Source: JADJGC01 sp964617645 (lineage in GTDB: Bacteria; Zixibacteria; MSB-5A5; CAIYYT01). Taken from it: 64,000 nucleotides of DNA. The DNA lies in contig CAZTYE010000001.1 in assembly GCA_964617645.1 (NCBI GenBank), positions 248,001 through 312,000 of the forward strand, given 5' to 3'. Every line of letters starts with the position of its first letter. Positions within the stretch are counted from its first letter, which is position 1. Below, in pieces: positions 25,363 to 34,398 of the stretch. The notes under the pieces were generated by a model. The model was not told the DNA's origin, did not search any database, and saw only the letters and a list, made by a program, of their open reading frames with translations. A program made the position numbers and the translations under genes.

Positions 25363-27984
25363 ATGGCGAGCCTTTACGCTGCGAATTTCGAAAAACCTCT
25401 GCGCAATTTGTTATGCGCTATTGTAATTGCCGGCGGGCTGGTTGGAACGGTGGCTGCCCAGCAACTAAGCGGCAATGTCCGCCCGACTTACCAACTTATC
25501 CAACTCCGCCTCAATCCCGACGATTCGACCTACTCCGGCCGCGTCGAAATCGACCTGGCGGTCGCTGAGCGAACGACTGTGATCGAGCTGCACGCCGAAG
25601 CGATGCGCTTGCTCGATTTCGAGCTTACGCAAGGTGAGCGCAAACTCGATCTCATGTTCAGCGAACGCGCGCAAGGCGTTCTCCGGATCGAGACGGCGGA
25701 CACGATCCGTGCCGGTAGCTGCAAGCTCAGTATCGACTTCGAAAACAACTTCGATTGGCAGGCCAATGCGCTCTACAAGGCCGAAACGGATGGCGAGGCC
25801 TTTCTCTTCACGCAATTCGAAACCAATGAAGCCCGCGAAGCCTTTCCTTGCTTTGATGAACCCAAGTTCAAGTTCCCTTATCAATGGAAGATCGAGCTCC
25901 CGCGCCGCGATTCGATAATTACCAATTCGCCGGTGCAATCGGTTCGCGTTTCCGGCGACTGGCAGACTGTGACCTTTGTTCCGACCAAGCCGATTCCATC
26001 CTATCTGCTGGCTCTCGCTTGCGGGCCGTTCGAGATGCGCGCGATTCCCGATTTACCGATTCCTGTGCGGGTGGTAACTTGTCCCGGCCGCATGGTTCAT
26101 TCCGACTCTGCGGTTGCTTGGACGCCGCCGATTCTTAATGCGCTGGAAAAGTACTTCAATCAGAGCTATCCTTACGAAAAACTCGATCTCATCGCCGCGC
26201 CGGAGTTTCTCTGGGGCGCTATGGAAAACGTCGGCGCGATCATTTTCCGCGAGGACGCCCTACTCTTCGACCCGGCGCGCAGCACCGCTGCCGACCGTCA
26301 GTGGGCGATATCCACTTTGGCGCACGAGTTGGCGCATATGTGGTTTGGGAATCTGGTGACTTTGAAGTGGTGGGATGACTTCTGGTTGAATGAATCCTTT
26401 GCCAGTTGGATGGGCGACAAAGTTTCTCATCAGGTCTACCCCGACTTGCGCCTCGACATCGCCAATGTCAATTCCACGGCCAGTGCGATAATTTACGATA
26501 GCCGCCTCTCCACTCGCGCCGTTCATTCCGAAATCGAAAGCGCCGACGACCTCTGGCAAATGGCGGACATTATCACTTACAGCAAGGGGCAGGCGATTCT
26601 CGAGATGTTTGAGAAGTGGATCGGCCCGGACAAGTTCCGCAGCGGCGTGCACGAGTACCTGCGCCGCCATGCCTGGGGCAATGCCGCGGCCAACGACCTC
26701 TGGGACGCGCTCGGCGGCAAGGAACTTGCCGACGCCATGACGACCTTCATCGACCAACCGGGCGTGCCACTGGTCGAGGTGCGCAACATCGTTGGTGGCC
26801 GCTTTCGGGTGAGCCAATCGCGCTTTCTCACGCTGTCGGCGGATTCGACGCCGAAGCAGAAATGGCGAATTCCGGTTCGCCTGCGCTACTCGTACGACGG
26901 CCGCGTCGGCGAACACGCGTTCATGCTGGCCGACACGGCACAGGCGTTCAGCGTCTTCGACGAATGGCCGCTCGACTGGATCTATCTCAACGCTGGCGTT
27001 TCCGGATATTATCGTTGGGCTCTTCCCGGCGACGATTACCGCGATCAAACGGCAAAGATGCTGCCGCACCTGACAGTTGCCGAACGCATCATGCTGATCA
27101 ATAATATGATGGCGCTGCTGCGAGCCGGAAGATTGCCGGCTTATCGCTTTCTGGGCGAAGCCCTGCTCTTTGCCGATGACTCTGATCCGATGGTGATTTC
27201 GGCCCTGACCGGCGCGCTCGAGCTATGCAAGAATGTGTTTATGGATTTGGAATTGCGCCCGCCTTTCGCGCTCTACGTCCAAAGATTGCTCAAGCCGACC
27301 TTGCAGCGTATTGGCATCAAAAGGCAAGACAACGAAACGGCCCAAGTCGCACAGTTGCGCGGTGATTTACTGGGCTGGCTGGCCGATGAGGGACGGGATG
27401 CCGAAGCCGCAGCCTTCCTCGATTCGGTGCTGGTTGTCTACTTGCACGATCCCGCTGCTGTCGATCCCGAGTTGGCGCCGCTTGCCGTTGATCACGGCGC
27501 GGCGTTTGGAGACATGGCGCGATTCGACGAGTATCGACAGCGCTTCGAAAGAGCGACCAACTATCTCGAACGGGAGCTGTTCCTTCACGCGCTCGGCAGG
27601 TTCCGCGATCCACAGATCATGACGAAGGCGCTCGAGTATGTCTTCACCGGCCCCCTGCGGCCCCAAGAACGCTGGTCGATTCCCTTCGCTCTGCGCGGCA
27701 CTGAGGTCGGCCGCGAGTTGGCCTTCGATTGGATGATGAGCAATTACGAACGCATCGGAACGGTCGTGCCGCGTCAGTTCTTGGGACGCCTGCCATCTTT
27801 CGCCGGCGGCTGCTCTCCGGGTCGATTGCAGCGTGCCCGCGAGTTCTTTTCTTTGCCTGAACATCAGGAAACGGGCACTATGCAGGCACTGGCGGAAGTC
27901 GCCGACGGCGTGAACGAATGCAGTCGACTGCGCGAGCGTGAGCTGCAGCGGGTTCGAGAGTACTTGCTGAAGCTGTCGAATTAA
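25363..27984 (+). CDS. M1-family zinc aminopeptidase, exported
   Basis: An 873-residue metallopeptidase that removes N-terminal residues from peptides. A signal peptide (hydrophobic residues 15-32, ending 'VAAQ') is followed by a beta domain, the substrate motif 'GAMENVG', the zinc site 'HELAHMWFGNLVT' and the downstream zinc ligand in 'WLNESFASW'. A C-terminal helical domain completes the usual length. It is likely periplasmic or surface-exposed. The stop overlaps the convergent neighbour by 4 bp. Confidence 0.95.
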   Translation: MASLYAANFEKPLRNLLCAIVIAGGLVGTVAAQQLSGNVRPTYQLIQLRLNPDDSTYSGRVEIDLAVAERTTVIELHAEAMRLLDFELTQGERKLDLMFSERAQGVLRIETADTIRAGSCKLSIDFENNFDWQANALYKAETDGEAFLFTQFETNEAREAFPCFDEPKFKFPYQWKIELPRRDSIITNSPVQSVRVSGDWQTVTFVPTKPIPSYLLALACGPFEMRAIPDLPIPVRVVTCPGRMVHSDSAVAWTPPILNALEKYFNQSYPYEKLDLIAAPEFLWGAMENVGAIIFREDALLFDPARSTAADRQWAISTLAHELAHMWFGNLVTLKWWDDFWLNESFASWMGDKVSHQVYPDLRLDIANVNSTASAIIYDSRLSTRAVHSEIESADDLWQMADIITYSKGQAILEMFEKWIGPDKFRSGVHEYLRRHAWGNAAANDLWDALGGKELADAMTTFIDQPGVPLVEVRNIVGGRFRVSQSRFLTLSADSTPKQKWRIPVRLRYSYDGRVGEHAFMLADTAQAFSVFDEWPLDWIYLNAGVSGYYRWALPGDDYRDQTAKMLPHLTVAERIMLINNMMALLRAGRLPAYRFLGEALLFADDSDPMVISALTGALELCKNVFMDLELRPPFALYVQRLLKPTLQRIGIKRQDNETAQVAQLRGDLLGWLADEGRDAEAAAFLDSVLVVYLHDPAAVDPELAPLAVDHGAAFGDMARFDEYRQRFERATNYLERELFLHALGRFRDPQIMTKALEYVFTGPLRPQERWSIPFALRGTEVGRELAFDWMMSNYERIGTVVPRQFLGRLPSFAGGCSPGRLQRAREFFSLPEHQETGTMQALAEVADGVNECSRLRERELQRVREYLLKLSN

Positions 27985-28865
27985 TGACCGATGCTCGGTT
28001 CTGTCTGCAGCGACTCTTTACGGATGGCGCCTGCTGTCAAACCTCCCAAGGCAATTGCAGGAAGTATCTCGCCAATGTCGAACTGTTCTTCGCAGTCGAC
28101 TTGTATATTGAGCGCTTGAGCATTCAAAGAGCGCCAACGGGAGGTGTATGGCAATCGACGCTCCAGCGCCGCGGCACAGGACTGGACATCGAATTCTCCA
28201 CAGGCGATGACTTCGATCTCTCGCGGCGTTTGGCGACCGCCAAAATGACTCATCAGAAGCACACCGAGTTCATCAATCCAGCCGTCTTGACCAGTAGCGT
28301 TCTGAGACGGCGCGATCAGATCGGCGCACACCAGCAGACGCCGCGCCTTGAACAGGTAGACGCTCATCGACGAACCATGCCGGTAAGTGAATACAGCGTG
28401 TTCGGCGCTCAGTAGTGGCCGAATCGCTTTAGCGATCGCTACCGGCACGAAGACGAGACGATCCAGCATCAATTGCCGCTTGCTAAACCAATCCGCAATC
28501 TGCTCAACTCGCCGGTCGTCAATCAGCCAGGCTTCAGCTCCTGTGCCGACCCTTTCGATGTACTCATACCGATATCGGTCGAGCGGCTCAACGCACGCCT
28601 GCCCCAGTTCCCAATCCAGAACTTCGCGATCATCGCCACCGGCGGATTCGTTAAGCGAGACACGCCGGCGGATGTATTTGCCTTGCGACAATCCATAGAC
28701 ACAGCGACAGCCGGCCAACACTGCAGCCGGCCGCTCAATCTCATTAGCGGCAAGTTTGCCGGCGGCTGTCACGGTTAGCGACGGACGTTCGGATTCTATG
28801 ATGGCAAAGCGCATCAGCGCGCCGTCGCGAATCACCGCGGCGATCCTTCCGCTTCTAATCAACAT
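27981..28865 (-). CDS. Unknown protein, possible PilM/GspL-like ASKHA fold
   Basis: A 294-residue soluble protein without signal peptide. The order of short hydrophobic strands, the central 'LMLDRLVFVPVAIAKAI' and 'VFTYRHGSSMSVYLFKARRLL', and a C-terminal 'GEILPAIALGGLTAGAI' resemble the actin-like PilM or GspL cytoplasmic domain, where 'AxAxGLA' ends the fold. The resemblance is weak, and no pilin, PilN or PilO gene is adjacent. It is transcribed toward the aminopeptidase gene, with 4 bp overlap of the stops. Confidence 0.45.
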   Translation of the reverse strand: MLIRSGRIAAVIRDGALMRFAIIESERPSLTVTAAGKLAANEIERPAAVLAGCRCVYGLSQGKYIRRRVSLNESAGGDDREVLDWELGQACVEPLDRYRYEYIERVGTGAEAWLIDDRRVEQIADWFSKRQLMLDRLVFVPVAIAKAIRPLLSAEHAVFTYRHGSSMSVYLFKARRLLVCADLIAPSQNATGQDGWIDELGVLLMSHFGGRQTPREIEVIACGEFDVQSCAAALERRLPYTSRWRSLNAQALNIQVDCEEQFDIGEILPAIALGGLTAGAIRKESLQTEPSIGH

Positions 28866-29155
28866 GCGACTATTCTAATCGCCACAACGGCCCAGGCAAG
28901 GCTGAAGCGGCTTTCGTTCCGGCCGGCTGGGCGGTTGACGGAAAGCCGCGTCTCTGCTGGATAAAATCGACCCGACCCCCATTTCGACCGCGAAAAAAAA
29001 GTCTAAAATCAGAAAGTTTTTTATTGCGCCGCGTATTGTGAATGGTTATTGAATGCAGCCGTAGACGTTGAAAATACAGGGTGAAATGGTGGTGACACCG
29101 GTTTTGACCCTGTCAATATTGGTTAAACCCAAACCCCAATCGTGGGAGGTAGGAA

Positions 29156-29455
29156 ATGGCCAACAAACCGTTGACCAAAGCGCAGTTGATCGGCGTACTC
29201 GCCGACAAGACCGGCATGACGAAAGTCGAAGTCGGCAAGTTTATGGACACCCTGCACATGACCGCCGTCACCGAAACCAAGAAGACCGGCGAATTCACGC
29301 TGCCGGGCTTCGGCAAACTCGTTAAGTCGAATCGCAAGGCGCGCACCGGCCGCAATCCGCAGACCGGCGAAGCGATCAAGATTCCGGCCAAGACGGTCGT
29401 GAAGTTCCGCGTCGCAAAGGCCTGCAAAGACGCGATCATCCCGCCGAAGAAGTAG
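29156..29455 (+). CDS. hup: HU/IHF-family DNA-binding protein
   Basis: A 99-residue basic histone-like protein: a helical N-terminus ('TKAQLIGVLADKTGMTKVE') followed by 'LPGFGKLVKSNRKARTGRNP' and 'AIKIPAKTVVKFRVAK', the DNA-binding beta arms with the intercalating Pro of 'RNPQTGE'. It binds and bends DNA in the nucleoid. A strong ribosome site (GGGAGG) and a strong terminator frame it as a single-gene unit. The 290-bp upstream gap is AT-rich near 28990-29050 and must hold the promoter, but no clear -35/-10 pair is visible. Confidence 0.96.
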   Translation: MANKPLTKAQLIGVLADKTGMTKVEVGKFMDTLHMTAVTETKKTGEFTLPGFGKLVKSNRKARTGRNPQTGEAIKIPAKTVVKFRVAKACKDAIIPPKK

Positions 29456-29487
29456 TTCTTGTTCCCCGAGATAAGGGAAAAGACAAA

Positions 29488-29520
29488 CGTCCCGCTGTTC
29501 CAACGGCGGGACGCTTTGTT
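29488..29520 (+). terminator. Rho-independent terminator of the HU gene
   Basis: The 8-bp stem CGTCCCGC (29488-29495) / GCGGGACG (29506-29513) is followed by CTTTGTTTGG, 33 bp after the HU stop. Confidence 0.8.
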
Positions 29521-29661
29521 TGGATTAGGGTGATCTCGACAAGATGGTCGATTGAGTGCCCGAAATTCCATTAGCCTCCGACCATAGAATCGCTTAGAAT
29601 TTGACCCACACCGTTCGAGCGGTGGAATCAACTATTCGATTTTTCGATTTGAGGCAGTGAT

Positions 29662-31905
29662 ATGAACGTGAATGCAGTCTGGGTGAGTATCAAAGACGAT
29701 GTCGCTCGTGAAATCGACGGATTCTTAAAACACCAATTCGATTCCGGCTCGGTTGACCAACTCATTTATGAGAAAGCCGTTTCCGAAGTCGGTGTCTTCG
29801 GCAATCTATCCCGCTGGATGGAGTCGCCCGATCTCGACCGGCTCTCGCCGAATGCCAAACCCGGCATTTTGTCCGCGATTTTTGCCCAACGATGGCCGGA
29901 TGTCAACGAGGCGTTCTTCACCGATGTCGAGTTCGGCACCGGCGGCATTCGCGGCCGCGCCGTGATCGCCGACTGGGAACTTGAGATGCTGCGCGATCAG
30001 GGAATTGAAGCGCCGTTTCTGCGCGGACCGAACACCATCAACGATATCGTGCTGCTCCAAAAATCCGCCGCCATCGCCAAGTTTGCCAACCAGCGCGGAT
30101 TCAAGTCGCTGGTCATCGGCTACGACAGCCGCATCCGCGGCCGCGACTTTGCGAAGATCATTGCCGAGTTGTTCATTGCTTACGGTCTGAAAGTGTATCT
30201 CTTCGACGACGTCGTGCCGTATCCCGAAGTCACCTTCGCGATTCCCACGATGCGCGCCGACATGGGCATTCTGCTTTCGGCCTCGCACAACGACCGGCGC
30301 TACAACGGCTACAAATTGTCGTGCGGCAATGGATCGCAGTTTTCGGTCGCTGAACGGCGCATCATTCTGAGCGAGTACATTGCCAAGACCGGTTTTGACG
30401 AGATACGCCGCCATGATTTGGCGCAGACCAACAATGATCAATTGGTCTTCCTCGGTGGCGCCAGGCGCGTCAAGGGTGTCAACTACTACAATTACGACGG
30501 CGAACCGGTGAACATGCACAAGCAACATGAGCATCAAATCTCCTCATTCTTGCTCGACAAAAAGCTGCTTTCCGGTCAGGCCAAGAAGCTTCATCTCGGT
30601 TACTGCGCTTACAACGGCGCCGGCCGCGATGCCGTTCCGCGTCTGATCAAATCATCAAAGATCGACAAGCTCGACATCATCACGGTCATGCACCCGATCG
30701 ACGGCATGTTCCCGGCTTTCGATGATCTCAAGAGTCCCAAGGGCAAAAAGGTCTACCAGCAGCCCGATCCCGGCGACAAATTTGCCGCTATGAAAGCGGT
30801 TGCTGAATATATCAAAGAATTCGGCGAAGACCGATTCGGTAGACTCGATGCCTTGATCGGCACCGATCCCGATGCCGATCGCGTCGGCGTGGTTGTGCCA
30901 GTGCCGAAGGCGCAGCGCGCGATTTACGGCGGCGAATCGAACGTGCTTCTCGACGCCGACACCGCCTGGGCGATCTTGCTCTGGTATCGGATGGAGAAGA
31001 TGAGAGCCGCGAAAGCCAACTTCAGCGACTACTTCCTCGTCCAGTCGCACACTACAACCGACGTGATCACTCTTCTCTGCGAAAAATACGGCATCGGTTG
31101 GATCAAGACCTGGGTTGGATTCGCGCAATTGGCGGCGGCGGTCGAACGCAAGTGGAAGGATGAAGAAATCTCCAAAAGCATCTACTGGACGCTGTATGAC
31201 TTCAGAGGTCTCACGCCCGACGCCAAAGTCAATCTCGCGGCGCTCGAACAATCGAACGGCTTTTCGATTCTTGGCGGTCCACCGAAAGATGCCATGTCGA
31301 TGGGCACTGCCGGTCATGTGCGCGACAAAGACGGTATCTTCGCGGCAATTCTCTTCCTTGAAGTCCTCGCGTACGCCAAGGCCGTCAAGAAGACGGTCCT
31401 CGAATTAGTCAACGAGAAGCTCTACCTCGATCCGGCGATCGGCCTGATCCGCACCGGTTATCGCCCGGCGCCGGTCTACGGCCAGTACGAGGGCATCGAA
31501 GGCCGCTCGACGAAGATGAAAGTGATCCATAAGGCCGAAGAACTCATGGAGAAAGTCAAGTCCGGCGGGGTCGTAAAATTCGGAGGGCTCAAGGCCTCAC
31601 ACTTCGAAGTCTATAAGACCGGCAAGTACGACGTACAACACGGCTACACCAAGGGCTACAATCCCGATGATCCGAACACCTTCGGTTTTCCCGATGAAGG
31701 CATTCGCTTCTTCTTCGGCGACTACTACAGCCATCTGACGATTCGCCCGTCGGGCACCTCGCAGAGCCTGCGTTTCCACGTTCAACTGCGCGATAGAAAA
31801 GTTTCGCGCGGCGAATTGCTCAAGAAACGAGTCGCCATGGAAAAGCGCATCGTAGCGATCTTCGAAGATGTCGGCAAGCAACTCAACGTTGATTGGGACG
31901 AATAG
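29662..31905 (+). CDS. Alpha-D-phosphohexomutase (phosphoglucomutase/phosphomannomutase), long form
   Basis: A 747-residue member of the phosphohexomutase superfamily. The N-terminal 'EFGTGGIRGR' phosphate loop, the phosphoserine site 'LLSASHNDRRYNGYKLS', the metal loop 'GTDPDADRVGV' and the C-terminal phosphate-binding 'IRPSGTSQSLRFHV' are all present in order, so the enzyme should be active. It is about 150 residues longer than the usual 2-domain PgcA type (550-620), with extra sequence at the N-terminus and between the metal loop and the C-terminus. Interconversion of hexose 1- and 6-phosphates is likely. GAGG lies 7 nt before the ATG. Confidence 0.88.
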   Translation: MNVNAVWVSIKDDVAREIDGFLKHQFDSGSVDQLIYEKAVSEVGVFGNLSRWMESPDLDRLSPNAKPGILSAIFAQRWPDVNEAFFTDVEFGTGGIRGRAVIADWELEMLRDQGIEAPFLRGPNTINDIVLLQKSAAIAKFANQRGFKSLVIGYDSRIRGRDFAKIIAELFIAYGLKVYLFDDVVPYPEVTFAIPTMRADMGILLSASHNDRRYNGYKLSCGNGSQFSVAERRIILSEYIAKTGFDEIRRHDLAQTNNDQLVFLGGARRVKGVNYYNYDGEPVNMHKQHEHQISSFLLDKKLLSGQAKKLHLGYCAYNGAGRDAVPRLIKSSKIDKLDIITVMHPIDGMFPAFDDLKSPKGKKVYQQPDPGDKFAAMKAVAEYIKEFGEDRFGRLDALIGTDPDADRVGVVVPVPKAQRAIYGGESNVLLDADTAWAILLWYRMEKMRAAKANFSDYFLVQSHTTTDVITLLCEKYGIGWIKTWVGFAQLAAAVERKWKDEEISKSIYWTLYDFRGLTPDAKVNLAALEQSNGFSILGGPPKDAMSMGTAGHVRDKDGIFAAILFLEVLAYAKAVKKTVLELVNEKLYLDPAIGLIRTGYRPAPVYGQYEGIEGRSTKMKVIHKAEELMEKVKSGGVVKFGGLKASHFEVYKTGKYDVQHGYTKGYNPDDPNTFGFPDEGIRFFFGDYYSHLTIRPSGTSQSLRFHVQLRDRKVSRGELLKKRVAMEKRIVAIFEDVGKQLNVDWDE

Positions 31906-31928
31906 ACAGAATCAACGGCGAAAGCGCC

Positions 31929-33671
31929 TTAGTCGTTGCTGCCTGATTTCTCCGGTTTGCCGCCTTCAGTTTCTCGGGCAACCGTGGGGATGAATTGTCC
32001 TTTTCGCTCAACTTCCGGCAACCCCAGCGTTCGCCGCGCGCTATTCAGAGCGTCGTGCAAATTGGCGAACAGGTTATCGGCGCCGATTTCTTCAACTAAG
32101 TCGGAATTCGTCAATGCAAACAATGGCTGCGCATGCACACCGGCGAGGAGCAACAATGTCGAATGCTTGCGACAGTTATGCGACACCCGCTTTAGAGCGT
32201 ACAATCCTGACGAATCGATGAATGGCACGTTTCGAAGCTGGAGAATAAGCACTCGGGGCGGCCGACCCACGATCTTGATCGATTCCTCGAATTTGCTGGC
32301 GGCGCCGAAAAAGAGCGGGCCGGAAATCTCATAGACTTCCACGCCGGGCGGAATTTCATGACGGCTCACCGCGAGCGGGTCGTCGTTTTCGCCGTCATCG
32401 TCCTTGAATTCGCGCGCGATGGCTCCGACGTTGGTGACTTCCGACATCCGGCGGATAAAAACAAACGCCGCAAGCACCACACCGACCTCGATTGCGACGG
32501 TCAGGTCGAAGAGCAGGGTGAGACCGAAAGTCGTCAATAAGATGACGGCGTCGCCGCGCGGACCGCGTAACAAACCGACAAACGAACGCCATTCGCTCAT
32601 GTTGTAGGAGACAACAACCAGGATCGCGGCCAGGCAACTAAGCGGAATCAGCGACGCCCAGCGCCCGAAGAACAGCATCACCAGCAGCAAAACGGCGGCG
32701 TGGATGATTCCGGCAATGGGTGTTCGCCCGCCGTTCTTGACGTTAGTCGCCGTGCGGGCGATGGCTCCGGTGGCGGGAATTCCGCCAAAGATCGGCGATG
32801 CGATATTGGCGACGCCCTGTGCCACCAATTCCATATTCGAACGGTGCCGACCGCCGATCATACCGTCGGCCACGACTGCGGATAGCAGCGACTCGATGCC
32901 CGCCAGCAGCGCGATCGTTGTCGCCGGCTGCACCAATTCACGAATCGTCCGCCAGTCAACGTCCGGCAGTGACGGTGACGGCAACAAGGACGGTATTTCT
33001 CCAAAACGTGAGCCGATCGTCTCCACCGGGAGATTGAAGACCTGAACGGCGGCTGTGGCGCCGATCAGCGCGATCAACGAACCGGGGATGCGTTTTGATA
33101 TCCGCGGCCAGACCACCAGCAAGAGAATCGTAGCGGCGCTAATGGCGAGAGCCACAGGGTTGACGCGGTCGAAATGCTGTGGGTAGGCTATCCACTTTTC
33201 CACGAAGTCCGCCGGGACATCGCCCATGGTCAGGCCCAGCAGATCCTTCACTTGCGACGAGAATATGATAATGGCGATTCCGGAAGTGAATCCGACAATA
33301 ACCGCATGCGGAATAAACTTGATCGCCGAACCGAATCGCGCCAGCCCCATGACAATCAGTATCACGCCCGCCATGATGGTCGCGATCATCAGGCCATCGA
33401 GACCGTACTGGGCGACGATGCCGTAGACGATGACCACAAAAGCGCCGGTCGGGCCGCCGATCTGAACGCGACTGCCTCCGAGTGCGGAAATCAGGAAGCC
33501 GGCGATGACCGCGGTAAACAGGCCCTTTTCCGGAGATACTCCCGACGCGATCGCGAAGGCGATGGCCAGAGGCAGCGCCACGATGCCAACGATGACGCCC
33601 GCGTTAAGATCGTGGGTGAATTGCCGGCGGGAATATCCGCTCAGAGTGGAGAACAGCTTCGGACGCAACAT
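31929..33671 (-). CDS. SulP-family anion transporter with STAS domain
   Basis: A 580-residue transporter with about 12-14 spans (residues 15-425), including the family segment 'GGIPATGAIARTATNVKNGG', followed by a cytoplasmic STAS domain (about 440-550) with 'VPFIDSSGLYALKRV'. SulP proteins move sulfate, bicarbonate or related anions; which one cannot be read here. The gene follows a histidine kinase-response regulator pair on the same strand with a 61-bp gap, so it may be co-transcribed with or controlled by that system. It converges on the mutase gene. Confidence 0.92.
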   Translation of the reverse strand: MLRPKLFSTLSGYSRRQFTHDLNAGVIVGIVALPLAIAFAIASGVSPEKGLFTAVIAGFLISALGGSRVQIGGPTGAFVVIVYGIVAQYGLDGLMIATIMAGVILIVMGLARFGSAIKFIPHAVIVGFTSGIAIIIFSSQVKDLLGLTMGDVPADFVEKWIAYPQHFDRVNPVALAISAATILLLVVWPRISKRIPGSLIALIGATAAVQVFNLPVETIGSRFGEIPSLLPSPSLPDVDWRTIRELVQPATTIALLAGIESLLSAVVADGMIGGRHRSNMELVAQGVANIASPIFGGIPATGAIARTATNVKNGGRTPIAGIIHAAVLLLVMLFFGRWASLIPLSCLAAILVVVSYNMSEWRSFVGLLRGPRGDAVILLTTFGLTLLFDLTVAIEVGVVLAAFVFIRRMSEVTNVGAIAREFKDDDGENDDPLAVSRHEIPPGVEVYEISGPLFFGAASKFEESIKIVGRPPRVLILQLRNVPFIDSSGLYALKRVSHNCRKHSTLLLLAGVHAQPLFALTNSDLVEEIGADNLFANLHDALNSARRTLGLPEVERKGQFIPTVARETEGGKPEKSGSND

Positions 33672-33732
33672 AGAGCCAGTCTGCGACCCAAAATATCGAT
33701 TTTATGGCTCGTTGAAAGGAAATCTTGCTCAG

Positions 33733-34398
33733 TCAGTTCAGTTGGGTAAGACCTTCGCGAATCGCGTATTTGGTCAACTCGGCAATCGAGTGAAGATCGA
33801 GTTTATCCATTATCTGCTTTCGATAAGTCTCGATCGTTTTGACCGAGACATCGAGCTGGCCGGCGATTTCTTTCGTGGTTTTTCCTTCGGCCAGCATCTG
33901 CAACACCTCGCGCTCGCGGGCGCTGAGGATCGTATACGCCGTGCTCTCGTCGGTCGGGGCCGATTGAATGTAGTCGTTCAAGACGAATTGGGAGATCGTG
34001 GACGACAGCGAAATCTTCCCCGGCTGGGTGCTGCGAATCGCGCCGGCGACTTCTTCGAGCGCCGAGTCTTTGAGTAAATACCCGCAAGCGCCGGCTTTCA
34101 GAGCCTCAATGATATAGCGGCGGTCGGCGTGCATGGAAAGGATGATGACGCGGACGCCGGGAGTATCGGCGAGGATACGCTTAGCAGCTTCGATCCCGTT
34201 GAGATCGGGCATCGTGATATCCATCAAGATGACGTCCGGCTTCAGTTCGGCTGCGAACTTAACGGCGCTTTGTCCGTCGCGGGCTTCACCAACGACGACG
34301 AAATCAGCATGCGTCTCGAGCATCGACCGCAGACCATCGCGAAAGAGCTTGTGGTCGTCCGCCAAGAGAATGCGGAAATTCCTGAGGTCGGCGCTCAT
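33733..34398 (-). CDS. NarL/FixJ-family response regulator
   Basis: A 221-residue two-component regulator: a receiver domain with acidic pair Asp14-Asp15, phospho-acceptor Asp60 in 'VILMDITMPD' and Lys110 in 'LLKDS', then a LuxR-type helix-turn-helix 'LSAREREVLQMLAEGKTTKEI'. It overlaps the upstream kinase gene by 4 bp, so the two form a pair. Targets are unknown; the downstream SulP gene is a candidate. Confidence 0.95.
   Translation of the reverse strand: MSADLRNFRILLADDHKLFRDGLRSMLETHADFVVVGEARDGQSAVKFAAELKPDVILMDITMPDLNGIEAAKRILADTPGVRVIILSMHADRRYIIEALKAGACGYLLKDSALEEVAGAIRSTQPGKISLSSTISQFVLNDYIQSAPTDESTAYTILSAREREVLQMLAEGKTTKEIAGQLDVSVKTIETYRKQIMDKLDLHSIAELTKYAIREGLTQLN

Noticed and set aside
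29021..29155. tRNA or small RNA upstream of the HU gene
   Set aside because: No cloverleaf or T-loop sequence is visible; the region is just AT-rich promoter-like DNA.
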